Of a stretch of 64,000 nt of DNA, positions 41,459 through 49,651 are shown in pieces. A program made the position numbers and the translations under genes. Each line of letters starts with the position of its first letter. The stretch's first letter is position 1. The notes under the pieces were generated by a model. That model saw only the letters and a program-made list of their open reading frames with translations. It made no database searches and had not been told where the DNA came from. The stretch comes from Euzebya pacifica (GTDB lineage Bacteria; Actinomycetota; Nitriliruptoria; Euzebyales; Euzebyaceae), in the NCBI RefSeq assembly GCF_003344865.1, contig NZ_CP031165.1, positions 3,415,910-3,479,909 of the forward strand, read 5' to 3'.

Positions 41459-42724
41459 ATGAACCCACCCTCCACCACCGTCCACGACCACGTTCAGGAC
41501 AACGCCCTGCCCGACCACCGCCGGATAGGTCGACAGCTGGGCGTCTTCGCCACCGATGAGTCCCTCGGTGCCGGGCTGCCGCTGTGGCTGCCCGCCGGGG
41601 CGGCCATCCGCTGGGAGGTCGAGCGCTACATCGTCGAGCTCGAACGCCGGCACGGGTATCGCCACGTCCACACCCCGGTGCTGGCCAAGCGAGAGCTGTA
41701 CGAACGTTCCGGTCACTGGGCCCACTACCGCGACGACATGTACCCACCGATGGACGTCGGTGGTGACCAGGTCGTGCTGCGACCCATGAACTGTCCCCAT
41801 CACGTCCTCGTCTTCGGCGCCGAGCGGCCATCGCTGGGCGAACTGCCCTACCGCCTGGCCGAGCTCGCGCCCATGTTCCGCTTCGAGCGTTCCGGCGTGG
41901 TCGGCGGCCTCTCGCGGACCCGTCAGATGACCCTGTCCGACGGCCACGTCTTCTGCACCCCCGACCAGATCCACGACGAGATCAGCGACATGCTCAGCAT
42001 GGTCGGTGCGGCCTACGACACCCTCGGGATCCCACGACCTCGGTTCCGGCTGTCCCTGCGTGACGAGGGGCCCAAGTTCGTCGACGACGACGACATGTGG
42101 GCCCGCAGCGAAGCGGCGTTGCGGTCCACCCTCGTCGACCACGGCCTTCCCTTCACCGAGGCACCGGGCGAGGCCGCCTTCTACGGGCCCAAGATCGACC
42201 TGCAGGTCAGCGACCCCCAGGGACGAGAGGAGACCCTGTCGACCATCCAGGTCGACTTCCACCTTCCCGAACGGTTCGACCTGTTCGCCGAGCACGGACC
42301 GCACCGGGTCATGCCCGTGATGATCCACCGGAGCATCGTCTCGACCATGGAGCGCATGGTGGCGCACCTGCTGGAGGTCCACGACGGGGCGATGCCGCCC
42401 TGGCTCGCCCCGGTGCAGGTCCGCGTCGTACCGATCGAGCCGCTCCCGTCGGGTCATGTGGCTGCCGTCCGGAACGCGTTCCTTCGTCGAGGGCTGCGAG
42501 TGGACGTCGATGCCCGCGACGCGACCCTCGGTGCGCGGATACGGCAGGCCAGGCTGGACAAGGTCCCGTGGACCGCTGTGGTCGGCCCTCGAGAGGCGGC
42601 CGACGGCACCGTCGCCCTGCGGCTGCGATCGGGTGCGCAGCGCCCACCAGCGGCGTTGCAGTCCACCGCCGACGCCCTCGGTGCGCTCGTGGACAGCCGC
42701 TCCCCCGACCTGTGGCCCGCCTGA
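41459..42724 (+). CDS. thrS: short threonyl-tRNA synthetase without TGS and editing domains
   Basis: 421 aa, about 220-250 fewer than normal ThrRS. The catalytic class II core starts near residue 28 and the anticodon-binding domain spans about 308-415 (VRVVPIEPLPSGHVAAVRNAFLRRG in parts). The zinc ligands that select threonine are kept: Cys112 (LRPMNCPHH), His163 (LSDGHVFC) and His290 (PVMIHRSIV). Motif 2 Arg (FRFERSG) and motif 3 Arg (TMERM) are also kept, so it should be active. It cannot hydrolyse Ser-tRNAThr without the editing domain. GAGAGGA lies 9-14 bases before the ATG. Probably a second copy; a full-length ThrRS is expected elsewhere in the genome. Confidence 0.9.
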   Translation: MNPPSTTVHDHVQDNALPDHRRIGRQLGVFATDESLGAGLPLWLPAGAAIRWEVERYIVELERRHGYRHVHTPVLAKRELYERSGHWAHYRDDMYPPMDVGGDQVVLRPMNCPHHVLVFGAERPSLGELPYRLAELAPMFRFERSGVVGGLSRTRQMTLSDGHVFCTPDQIHDEISDMLSMVGAAYDTLGIPRPRFRLSLRDEGPKFVDDDDMWARSEAALRSTLVDHGLPFTEAPGEAAFYGPKIDLQVSDPQGREETLSTIQVDFHLPERFDLFAEHGPHRVMPVMIHRSIVSTMERMVAHLLEVHDGAMPPWLAPVQVRVVPIEPLPSGHVAAVRNAFLRRGLRVDVDARDATLGARIRQARLDKVPWTAVVGPREAADGTVALRLRSGAQRPPAALQSTADALGALVDSRSPDLWPA

Positions 42725-42831
42725 GCAGGCCCCCCGCCAGCACTGTCCACAGACGTGCCGAATCCGGAGGTTGGCCACGGTGGATGACACTGTTCAACAC
42801 CAGCCACGAAGCGGAGATCATCACCACTGAT

Positions 42832-42896
42832 ATTTCGTCCGAAATGGTGTTTGAGCTGGGGAAACAGGCGATCCGAGACCCCCGCTGCGGTATACT
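42832..42896 (+). promoter_or_regulatory. AT-richer upstream region of the 13E12 HNH gene
   Basis: A short low-GC stretch in the gap 42725-42934. It contains the palindrome ATTTCGTCCGAAAT (42832-42845) and a good -10 box TATACT (42891-42896), 38 bases before the ATG at 42935. No clear -35 at 17 bases. Base composition differs from the neighbours. Confidence 0.5.
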
Positions 42897-42934
42897 CGAA
42901 CACACGATCGAGACAGGAAGACGGGGTCGAGGAC

Positions 42935-44224
42935 ATGGGCGGGCAAGGGGTGGTTGAGGCAGGTGAGGTGACCGAGCTGGTCACCCACCTCCACACCCTC
43001 GCCAGCCGGTTCGACCCCGACCAGATCCCCGATGGTGACGTGGCGGGGTTGGTGGTGGACCTGGGTCGTGCGGGTCGGCTGGTCGACGGGATGCTCACCC
43101 GGGCCGCCCGACGCGCCACCGAGACCTCCGCACACGAGACCACCGGCGCCAAGGACGCGGCGACGTTGATCGCCACCGCGACCGGCACCTCCACCGCCGC
43201 AGCCAAGAAGATGCTTCGCACGTCAGAGCAGCTGGTCGACCAGCCCGACGTGGACAAGGCCGTCACGGACGGGACCCTGTCGACCGACCAGGCCGTCGTC
43301 GTGTCCGAAACCGTGGCCGATGCGCCAGAGAAGGCGGGCGAGCTGATCGGGGACGCCACCAGCCAGACGTTGCCGGAGCTGCGCAAGAAGGCCCGGGACA
43401 TCCGCACCGCCGCCGATCCGGACCCCGAGATCACCCGCCGTCGGCACCTGGCCCGGCGGGCGTTCCGGTCGTGGACCGAAACCGACGGCGAATGGAAAGC
43501 GTTCCTGTCCGGCCCGGGTGATCTGGGTGCCCGGATCGAGGCGGCCCTCCGTGGTGAGCACGACGCGGTGTTCCGGACCGCCCACGCCGCCGGACAACGC
43601 GAGGACGATGCCTGCTATCGGTTCGACGCCCTCCTCAACCTGCTCGAGACCGCCAGCGGCAGCACCGTTCGCGGTGACACCCCCGACGGCGGCAGCGCCG
43701 ACGACGATCCCGGCACCTCGACTCCCACAGCCGCCCCACGGTCAAGGCGGACGGGTCGGCAGACCAAGGTGATCATCCGCGTCGACGGCTCCGCACTCGT
43801 GCGGGGTGAGGTGGAGGACGGCGAGACCTGCGAGATCGCTGGCATCGGATCGGTCGCCCTGTCCGCCGTGCGCGAGCAGATTCCCGACGCCCACATCACC
43901 TACGTCATCACCAACGCCCAGGACGTCACCGTCGCCCACCTCGGACGACAGGTCACCGCCCACCAACGCACCGCGCTGGAAGCCCGCGGCTACCAATGCG
44001 AAGTCCCCGGCTGCACCGCCGACCACCTCCTGGAGATCGACCACGTCACCGGCTGGGCCATCACCCGCACCACCCGGCTGTCCGACCTCGCCTGGCTCTG
44101 CACCAGCCACCACCGACAGAAATCCAGACGTCACTACCGACTGCTCGGCCCACCCGGACAACGGACCTGGGCCACCCAAACCGGCGTGGAGATCAGCCGC
44201 GACCCACCCGCCGAAGCCGCCTGA
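42935..44224 (+). CDS. 13E12-repeat/DUF222 HNH endonuclease-like protein
   Basis: 429 aa. Residues 10-330 are the DUF222 (13E12) domain, Ala/Thr/Glu-rich and helical, with RRATETSAHETTGAKDAATLIATATG split, TLSTDQAVVVSETVADAP and LRKKARDIRTAADPDPE. The C-terminal HNH finger is ARGYQCEVPGCTADHLLEIDHVTGW ... LSDLAWLCTSHHRQKS in pieces, with Cys pairs and the catalytic His. Family members are multicopy in actinobacteria and suspected of being selfish or phage-defence nucleases. ATG 42935 follows GAGGAC closely. The lower-GC promoter region suggests it was acquired. Confidence 0.88.
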   Translation: MGGQGVVEAGEVTELVTHLHTLASRFDPDQIPDGDVAGLVVDLGRAGRLVDGMLTRAARRATETSAHETTGAKDAATLIATATGTSTAAAKKMLRTSEQLVDQPDVDKAVTDGTLSTDQAVVVSETVADAPEKAGELIGDATSQTLPELRKKARDIRTAADPDPEITRRRHLARRAFRSWTETDGEWKAFLSGPGDLGARIEAALRGEHDAVFRTAHAAGQREDDACYRFDALLNLLETASGSTVRGDTPDGGSADDDPGTSTPTAAPRSRRTGRQTKVIIRVDGSALVRGEVEDGETCEIAGIGSVALSAVREQIPDAHITYVITNAQDVTVAHLGRQVTAHQRTALEARGYQCEVPGCTADHLLEIDHVTGWAITRTTRLSDLAWLCTSHHRQKSRRHYRLLGPPGQRTWATQTGVEISRDPPAEAA

Positions 44225-44374
44225 ACGCGAACAGGTCCGACCCCGCTCGTTGTCGCTACGAGGTGCGACCGAACCCTTGGGTCGAACACAGTCCGGGCCC
44301 GCTGGTCACGTGAACTGGTGGGGCCCCGCGGGTGAACGCGCGAGCCCTGTTGGCACGGGGATCGCCTTCCCGGA

Positions 44375-44380
44375 TAGCGT
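44375..44380 (+). promoter_or_regulatory. -10 box for gpmA, probably leaderless
   Basis: TAGCGT, 8 bases before the ATG at 44389; TTGGCA at 44350-44355 may be the -35 (19-base spacer). Confidence 0.5.
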
Positions 44381-44388
44381 GCCCGGCC

Positions 44389-45003
44389 ATGAGCACCCTG
44401 ATCCTCATCCGCCACGGCCAGTCGACGTGGAACGCCGAGAACCGTTTCACCGGCTGGGTGAACGTCCCCCTGACCCCGCAGGGCGAAGCCGAGGCCACCG
44501 CCGCAGGTGAACGCCTGGCCGCCGAGGGGCTGACCATCGACGTGGCCTACACCTCCGAGCTGCAGCGGGCCATCAACACCGGCCAGCGGGTCCTGGCAGC
44601 CATGGGCCAGCCGGACCTCGAGCAGATCCGCTCCTGGGAGCTCAACGAGCGCTTCTACGGGGCCCTGACCGGCCGCAACAAGCAGCAGACGCGCGAGGAG
44701 TTCGGCGAGGAACAGGTGCACATCTGGCGTCGGTCCTACGACATCCCCCCGCCCGCCGGCGAGAGCCTGGCCGACACCGGCAAGCGCACCCTCCCCTTCT
44801 TCCACGACACGATCGTCCCGGCCACCCGGGAACACGACGTCGTCCTGGTCGCTGCCCACGGCAACTCCCTGCGCGCGATCCTCAAGGAGCTCGACGGCAT
44901 CAGCGACGAGGACATCCCCTCGGTCAACATCGACACCGGGGTCCCCTACCTCTACGAGATGACCGACGGCACGCCCACCGGCAAGCGCATCCTCGAGGCG
45001 TAG
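44389..45003 (+). CDS. gpmA: 2,3-bisphosphoglycerate-dependent phosphoglycerate mutase, short form
   Basis: 204-aa glycolytic enzyme interconverting 3- and 2-phosphoglycerate. Phospho-His in LILIRHGQSTWNAENRFTGW at about 10; SELQRAINT, SWELNERFYGALTGRNK and second His in VAAHGNSLRAILKEL. It lacks the internal segment that follows SYDIPPP in E. coli GpmA and the C-terminal tail, so it is about 45 residues shorter but with all active-site residues. A probable leaderless promoter precedes it. The gene stands alone, between the HNH gene and a convergent small gene. Confidence 0.92.
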   Translation: MSTLILIRHGQSTWNAENRFTGWVNVPLTPQGEAEATAAGERLAAEGLTIDVAYTSELQRAINTGQRVLAAMGQPDLEQIRSWELNERFYGALTGRNKQQTREEFGEEQVHIWRRSYDIPPPAGESLADTGKRTLPFFHDTIVPATREHDVVLVAAHGNSLRAILKELDGISDEDIPSVNIDTGVPYLYEMTDGTPTGKRILEA

Positions 45004-45010
45004 CCGGTCC

Positions 45011-45029
45011 GAGCGAGACCGGCTCGCTC
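45011..45029. terminator. hairpin between gpmA and the convergent Zn-ribbon gene
   Basis: GAGCGAG-ACCGG-CTCGCTC, 7-bp stem and 5-base loop; its right arm touches the stop codon of the opposing gene. Confidence 0.5.
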
Positions 45030-45294
45030 AGGCCTGAATGTCCCGTGCATGGCGTGCGCCGCAGGCCATGCACGTGTGCCAGAGCTGCCCCCGCTCGCGG
45101 CTGATCACGGCACCCGAGGCGTGGCACTCGATGCAGTGCACCGAGGACGTCCACAGGTTCTGGCCTCCCTCGCCCTGTCCGGTCCACTCCGACCCACGGG
45201 CTGCACGACGGGCGACGTCCCGACGCAGGTGCGCCACCCACAGCCCGCCGAGCACGACCGCAGCGACCAGCGCGGCGGCGACGAGCGGATCCAT
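45028..45294 (-). CDS. small membrane protein with zinc-ribbon
   Basis: 88 aa from the ATG at 45294, supported by a TAGCCT -10 box 7 bases upstream. An N-terminal membrane helix (PLVAAALVAAVVLGGLWVAHL) is followed by two CxxC pairs, VHCIECHASGAV and WHTCMACGARHA, which would bind one zinc. No family name recognised; it may be a redox or assembly factor facing the cytoplasm. Divergent from the ammonia-lyase gene. Confidence 0.7.
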   Translation of the reverse strand: MDPLVAAALVAAVVLGGLWVAHLRRDVARRAARGSEWTGQGEGGQNLWTSSVHCIECHASGAVISRERGQLWHTCMACGARHARDIQA

Positions 45295-45301
45295 GCGACC
45301 G

Positions 45302-45307
45302 AGGCTA
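45302..45307 (-). promoter_or_regulatory. -10 box for Zn-ribbon gene, probably leaderless
   Basis: TAGCCT on the minus strand, 7 bases before ATG 45294. Confidence 0.5.
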
Positions 45308-45315
45308 CTGGTGCG

Positions 45316-45321
45316 TAGATT
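45316..45321 (+). promoter_or_regulatory. -10 box for ammonia-lyase gene, probably leaderless
   Basis: TAGATT, 8 bases before ATG 45330; back to back with the opposite promoter. Confidence 0.5.
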
Positions 45322-45329
45322 CCGCCGGA

Positions 45330-46271
45330 ATGGACTCCGCACCACCCGCCACCGTCACCCTCGACGACGTCGACGCGGCGGCCCGTCGCCTCGACGGTGT
45401 CCTCCGCCGCACGCCGACGATCCGCATCGCCCTGGACGACGGTCGCCCGCTGACGCTCAAGCTCGAGCAGCTGCAGGTCACCGGGTCGTTCAAGGCACGC
45501 GGGGCGACCAACGCGATCCGTGCGCTGCCGGCCGACACGCCGGGAGTGGTGACCGCATCGGGCGGCAACCACGGCCAGGCCGTCGCCTGGGCCGCCACCA
45601 ACGCGGGCATCGACGCCGTCGTGGTGGTACCCACCACGTCACCGGACCTCAAGGCCGACCGGGTCGCGTCGTTCGGGGCACGCGTGATCCGCCACGGGGA
45701 CGTCTACGACGATGCCGAGGCGCTCGCCCGCGAGATCCAGGCCGACGAGGGACGCACGTTCGTGCACGCCTTCGGCGACCCGATGGTCATCGCCGGACAG
45801 GGCACCGTCGGCCGCGAGATGCTGGCCCAGGCGCCCGACTGCGACGCCCTCGTGGCGGGCATCGGCGGCGGCGGACTCGTCTCCGGCGTCGGCGTGGCCG
45901 CGTCCACCAGCGCCGTACGGGTCATCGGCGCCGAACCCGTCGGCGCGCCCACCCTGTACGAGGCCGTGGCCGCCGGCGGCGTACCGGTCGAGGTGACCGT
46001 CGACACGATCACGCGCCCGTCCCTCGGGGCGCGGGTGACCACCGCGCTCAACGCCCGACTCGTCGCCGACCACGTCGACCGGATCGTCCTCATCGACGAC
46101 GCTGCCGTCCTCGCTGCCCGCGACTGGCTGTGGGACCGGGTCAGGATCGCCGCCGAGCTCGGCGGCTGCATCGGCCTGGCAGCGGTCCTGACCGGGAACG
46201 TCGACGCTGACCACCCCTGCGTGCTGATCTGTGGCGCCAACGACGACTGGGCCGCACCGACCTTCCGGTGA
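45330..46271 (+). CDS. threonine/serine ammonia-lyase-like PLP enzyme
   Basis: 313-aa fold-type II PLP enzyme. PLP Lys55 in QVTGSFKARGATNAI, phosphate-side loop ASGGNHGQAVAW near 75, cofactor glycine loop GIGGGGLVSGVG. It lacks the C-terminal ACT regulatory domain of biosynthetic IlvA, so it is the catabolic or serine-racemase-like type. Product would be 2-oxobutyrate or pyruvate and ammonia. Stands alone behind a divergent promoter. Hydroxyaspartate dehydratase is an alternative. Confidence 0.86.
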   Translation: MDSAPPATVTLDDVDAAARRLDGVLRRTPTIRIALDDGRPLTLKLEQLQVTGSFKARGATNAIRALPADTPGVVTASGGNHGQAVAWAATNAGIDAVVVVPTTSPDLKADRVASFGARVIRHGDVYDDAEALAREIQADEGRTFVHAFGDPMVIAGQGTVGREMLAQAPDCDALVAGIGGGGLVSGVGVAASTSAVRVIGAEPVGAPTLYEAVAAGGVPVEVTVDTITRPSLGARVTTALNARLVADHVDRIVLIDDAAVLAARDWLWDRVRIAAELGGCIGLAAVLTGNVDADHPCVLICGANDDWAAPTFR

Positions 46272-46322
46272 CCGGCGGGGGCCACCGGCCCGAACGGCCC
46301 ACCCCCGGATGCCATCGGCCAC

Positions 46323-46328
46323 TAGACT
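46323..46328 (+). promoter_or_regulatory. -10 box for pepA
   Basis: TAGACT, 10 bases before ATG 46339; the leader would be at most 3-4 bases. Confidence 0.5.
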
Positions 46329-46338
46329 CCCCGCCCAC

Positions 46339-47814
46339 ATGATCACCATCACCGCGCAGAGCACCGACCTGGCCGAGCTCGACGTCGACGCCATCGCCGT
46401 CGGCGTGTTCAAGGGAGGCATCGAGGGTCCCGGCGCCAGCCACCTCCTGTCGGTCCTCGGGCTCGACGACTTCCCCGTCACCCCCTCCTTCCGGGGCGAC
46501 GTGGGCCAGACGCTGCGCATCGCCGCACCGGGCCAGCCGTTCGGCAGCATCGTGCTGGTCGGCCTGGGCCGCATGGACGGGATCAGCCCGGCGTCGCTGC
46601 GTCGGGCCGCTGGTGACGTCATCCGCGCCGTCCCCACGGCAGCACGCATCGCCACCACCCTCGCCGAGGTCCATCCGACCCGCGCCGCGATCGAAGCGGT
46701 GGCCGACGGCCTGACCCTCGGCGCCTACACGTTCACCGAGTTCACCTCCACCGGTGCCGGCGACGTCCCGGCGGAGCGCGAGGCGATCCTCGTCCTTCCC
46801 TCCTCGATCCTCGCGGAGGCCGATGCCGCGATCGAGCGGTCCCGGGTGGCGTGCGAGGCCATCGCCTTCGCCCGCGACCTGGTCAACACCCCGCCGGGGG
46901 ACGCCACACCCATCGACATCGCCGACCGCGTCGTCGAGCGGATGGGCGACCGGCTCGAGGTGACCGTCCTCGACGAGGACTGGCTGACCGAGCAGGGTTT
47001 CGGGGCGATGCTCGGGGTCGCGCAGGGGTCAGCCAACCCGCCGCGCCTGGTCCGCATCGACTGGACGCCCGAGAACCCGCTGGCCCACGTGGTCGTCGTC
47101 GGGAAGGGCATCACCTTCGACAGCGGTGGCCTGAACCTCAAGACCGGCGCCGGCATGATGACGATGAAGGCGGACATGGCCGGCGCCGCCGCGGTCGCCG
47201 GGGTCATGGACGCGATCGCGACCCTCGGGGCACGGGTCCGCATCACCGGGTTCATGGGGCTGGTGGAGAACGCCATCGGCGGCAACGCCCAGCGCCCCAG
47301 CGATGTCGTCACGGCATGCAACGGCACCACCATCGAGGTGGCCCACACCGACGCCGAGGGCCGTCTGGTGCTGGCCGACGTGCTCGCCCACAGCGCCGAG
47401 ATGGCACCTGACGTCATCATCGACCTCGCCACCCTCACCGGGTCCGCGGTGGCAGCGCTCGGCCCGTACACCGCGGCCCTGCTGTCCAACGACGACAGCC
47501 TGCGCGACGCCGTCAGCCGGGCCGCCGATGCGGCCGGAGAACCCCTGTGGCCCCTGCCCCTCATGGAGGACCTCGACGTCTGGCTCGACACCGGCACCGC
47601 CGACGTCCACCACCTGGGCCCCGACAAGGGCCCGGACGCCATCATGGCGGCGCTGTTCCTCCAGCGCTTCGTGGGCGACGTGCCGTGGGCACATCTCGAC
47701 ATCGCCGGGCCGGCCTTCCTCGACAAGGCTCACGTCCGGGGACACCAGCCCGTCGGCGGAACCGGCTACGGCGTGGCCACGCTGCTGGCCTATCTGCAGC
47801 AGCAGGCCAGCTGA
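46339..47814 (+). CDS. pepA: leucyl aminopeptidase (M17)
   Basis: 491-aa dimetal aminopeptidase, hexameric in the family, freeing N-terminal residues from peptides. Metal and catalytic residues: Lys256 and Asp261 in GKGITFDSGGLNLKTG, the Asp of MKADMAGAAAV, and Asp338/Glu340 with Arg342 in AHTDAEGRLVLADVL (the usual Asn before TDAEGR is replaced by His). N-terminal domain 1-160 is the diverged macro-like fold. ATG 46339 fits the -10 box. A hairpin follows the stop. Not linked to neighbouring genes by overlap. Confidence 0.93.
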   Translation: MITITAQSTDLAELDVDAIAVGVFKGGIEGPGASHLLSVLGLDDFPVTPSFRGDVGQTLRIAAPGQPFGSIVLVGLGRMDGISPASLRRAAGDVIRAVPTAARIATTLAEVHPTRAAIEAVADGLTLGAYTFTEFTSTGAGDVPAEREAILVLPSSILAEADAAIERSRVACEAIAFARDLVNTPPGDATPIDIADRVVERMGDRLEVTVLDEDWLTEQGFGAMLGVAQGSANPPRLVRIDWTPENPLAHVVVVGKGITFDSGGLNLKTGAGMMTMKADMAGAAAVAGVMDAIATLGARVRITGFMGLVENAIGGNAQRPSDVVTACNGTTIEVAHTDAEGRLVLADVLAHSAEMAPDVIIDLATLTGSAVAALGPYTAALLSNDDSLRDAVSRAADAAGEPLWPLPLMEDLDVWLDTGTADVHHLGPDKGPDAIMAALFLQRFVGDVPWAHLDIAGPAFLDKAHVRGHQPVGGTGYGVATLLAYLQQQAS

Positions 47815-47836
47815 GGAGAACCCACACGGGTACATC

Positions 47837-47856
47837 CCGGGGACTCAGGTCCCCGG
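47837..47856 (+). terminator. hairpin after pepA
   Basis: CCGGGGAC-TCAG-GTCCCCGG, 8-bp perfect stem and 4-base loop between pepA and the GGDEF/EAL start at 47882. No T-run. Could be a weak terminator or a stem over the leader of the next gene. Confidence 0.4.
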
Positions 47857-47881
47857 CACGCGCGCCGATCGAGAGCGAGAC

Positions 47882-49603
47882 ATGCCTCCTCCCGACGCGC
47901 ATCACGATGCGCCCGCCCACGACGAACGCCAGGACGCGCTCCACGACGCGGAGGAGCGGTTCAGGCTGGCCTTCGAGATGGCGCCGACCGGCAACGCGAT
48001 CCTGCAGCCCGACGGCCGGCTGATACGGGTCAACGCCTCGCTCGGGACGATGCTCGGCACGGACGGATCGGCGCTGCTGCAACGCCGGATCACGGAGGTG
48101 GTGCGGGCGGAGGACCGCGACCGCCTGCAGCAGTTCCTGGACGAGGTCGTGGCCGGTCCCGGCCCGGTCCGGGTGCAGCTTCGGCTGGCCCATGGCAGCG
48201 GACGCCCCGTGCACGTCGTGGTGACCGCGTCGGCGGTCCACGATTCCGGTGGGGCGGCGACATGTGTCATCGCCCAGATCGAGGACGTGACCGCCCGCAA
48301 GCTGGCCCAGGCCGCCCTGACCCACCAGGCGACGCACGACCCGCTGACCACGCTGCCCAACCGCACGCTGCTGCTCGACCGGCTCGGGCAGGCGCTGGAA
48401 CGTTCGCGTCGAAACGGCGGTCACATCGCGTTGCTCTTCTGCGACGTCGACCGCTTCAAGCGGATCAACGATTCGCTCGGCCACGAGGTCGGTGACCAGC
48501 TGCTGGTCGAGATCGCCCGACGGCTGCGCACCTCCATCCGGGGTGCCGACACCGCAGGACGTCTCAGCGGCGACGAGTTCCTGGTCATCTGCGAGGAGCT
48601 GGGCCGCGAGTCCGATGCCATCCGGCTGGCCGAACGCGTTCGTGCGATCACCGACGAACCCATCGCCGTGGCCGGGCACTCCCTGGCGGTCACGCTGTCC
48701 ATCGGGGTCGCCCATGCCGGCCCGAACGACCAGCCCGCCGCGCTGCTCCGCCGCGCCGACACCGCGATGTACGAGGCCAAGGAACGCGGTCGTGGACGCG
48801 TGGAGGTCTTCGACGAGACCCTTCGCGAGCGGGCTCGGGCCCGGCTGCAGCTGGAGACCGAGCTGCGCACCGCCGTGGACGGCGATCAGCTGCGGCTGCA
48901 CCACCAACCCATCGTGGACCTCTCCACGGGTGACATCGTGGGCCGGGAGGCGCTGGTCCGCTGGCAACATCCCGTCGAGGGCCTCCTGGCCCCCGGGGCG
49001 TTCCTGGACGTCGCCGAGGAGTCCGACCTGATCGTCGACCTCGGCTCCTGGGTGCTGGACGAGGCGTGCCGGCAGGGACGCCTCCTGACCGCCAGCAGCA
49101 CCCGGACCCACGTGGCCATCAACGTCAGCGCCCGCCAGCTCGGACGGCCGGACTTCCGGCGCAGGGTCGAGAACGCGTTGGCCACCAGCGGACTGGGACA
49201 CGGCCAGCTGATCCTGGAGCTCACCGAGACCTCGTTGCTCAAGGCCGCGAAGTCGACCCTCGCCGACGTCGATGCGCTCAACCGTGCAGGTGTGCGGTTG
49301 GCCGTCGACGACTTCGGCACCGGGTACTCCTCCCTGACCTACCTGCAGAAGCTGCCGGTCGGCGTCGTCAAGATCGACCGGTCCTTCGTCGCCGACATCA
49401 CCACCGACGCCAAGCGTCGGGCGATCGCCAAGGCGGTCATCAGCCTCGGCCAGGCGCTCCAGCTGGACGTCATCGCCGAAGGGGTCGAGGACGCCGAGCA
49501 GGCAGCGGTCCTCGCCGACATGGGCTGCCGACAGGCACAGGGATACCTCTTCGGACGGCCCACACCGTTCGAGCACCTCGTGGGCACCACCACCGGCTCC
49601 TGA
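47882..49603 (+). CDS. PAS-GGDEF-EAL protein
   Basis: 573-aa cyclic-di-GMP signalling protein without membrane helices. PAS at about 20-140 (RFRLAFEMAPTGNAILQPDG), GGDEF domain 150-310 with site motif GRLSGDEFLV, where Ser replaces the first Gly, and EAL domain 330-565 with GREALVRWQHP, INVSARQLGRPDF, ELTETSLLK and VDDFGTGYSSL, KIDRSFV, EGVED all kept. Thus phosphodiesterase activity is likely and cyclase activity uncertain. ATG 47882. Independent of pepA by the hairpin between. Input is cytosolic, through PAS. Confidence 0.9.
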   Translation: MPPPDAHHDAPAHDERQDALHDAEERFRLAFEMAPTGNAILQPDGRLIRVNASLGTMLGTDGSALLQRRITEVVRAEDRDRLQQFLDEVVAGPGPVRVQLRLAHGSGRPVHVVVTASAVHDSGGAATCVIAQIEDVTARKLAQAALTHQATHDPLTTLPNRTLLLDRLGQALERSRRNGGHIALLFCDVDRFKRINDSLGHEVGDQLLVEIARRLRTSIRGADTAGRLSGDEFLVICEELGRESDAIRLAERVRAITDEPIAVAGHSLAVTLSIGVAHAGPNDQPAALLRRADTAMYEAKERGRGRVEVFDETLRERARARLQLETELRTAVDGDQLRLHHQPIVDLSTGDIVGREALVRWQHPVEGLLAPGAFLDVAEESDLIVDLGSWVLDEACRQGRLLTASSTRTHVAINVSARQLGRPDFRRRVENALATSGLGHGQLILELTETSLLKAAKSTLADVDALNRAGVRLAVDDFGTGYSSLTYLQKLPVGVVKIDRSFVADITTDAKRRAIAKAVISLGQALQLDVIAEGVEDAEQAAVLADMGCRQAQGYLFGRPTPFEHLVGTTTGS

Positions 49604-49636
49604 CCTGTCGACGTGCCCGACGCCCCGTCGAGCACG

Positions 49637-49642
49637 TACCCT
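49637..49642 (+). promoter_or_regulatory. -10 box for proS
   Basis: TACCCT, 9 bases before ATG 49652, with GTGCCC 18 bases further upstream as a weak -35. Confidence 0.5.
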
Positions 49643-49651
49643 GCCGTCCCT

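Noticed and set aside
41314-41559. ATG frame beginning MCRRRRRSDPACSC as an alternative leader
   Set aside because: It runs past the terminator and into the synthetase coding region; the GTG frame with three Thr codons ends in the right place and starts where transcription should.
42935-44224. Transposase or restriction-system nuclease
   Set aside because: The DUF222 plus HNH layout identifies the 13E12 family; no inverted repeats, methylase or specificity gene is adjacent.
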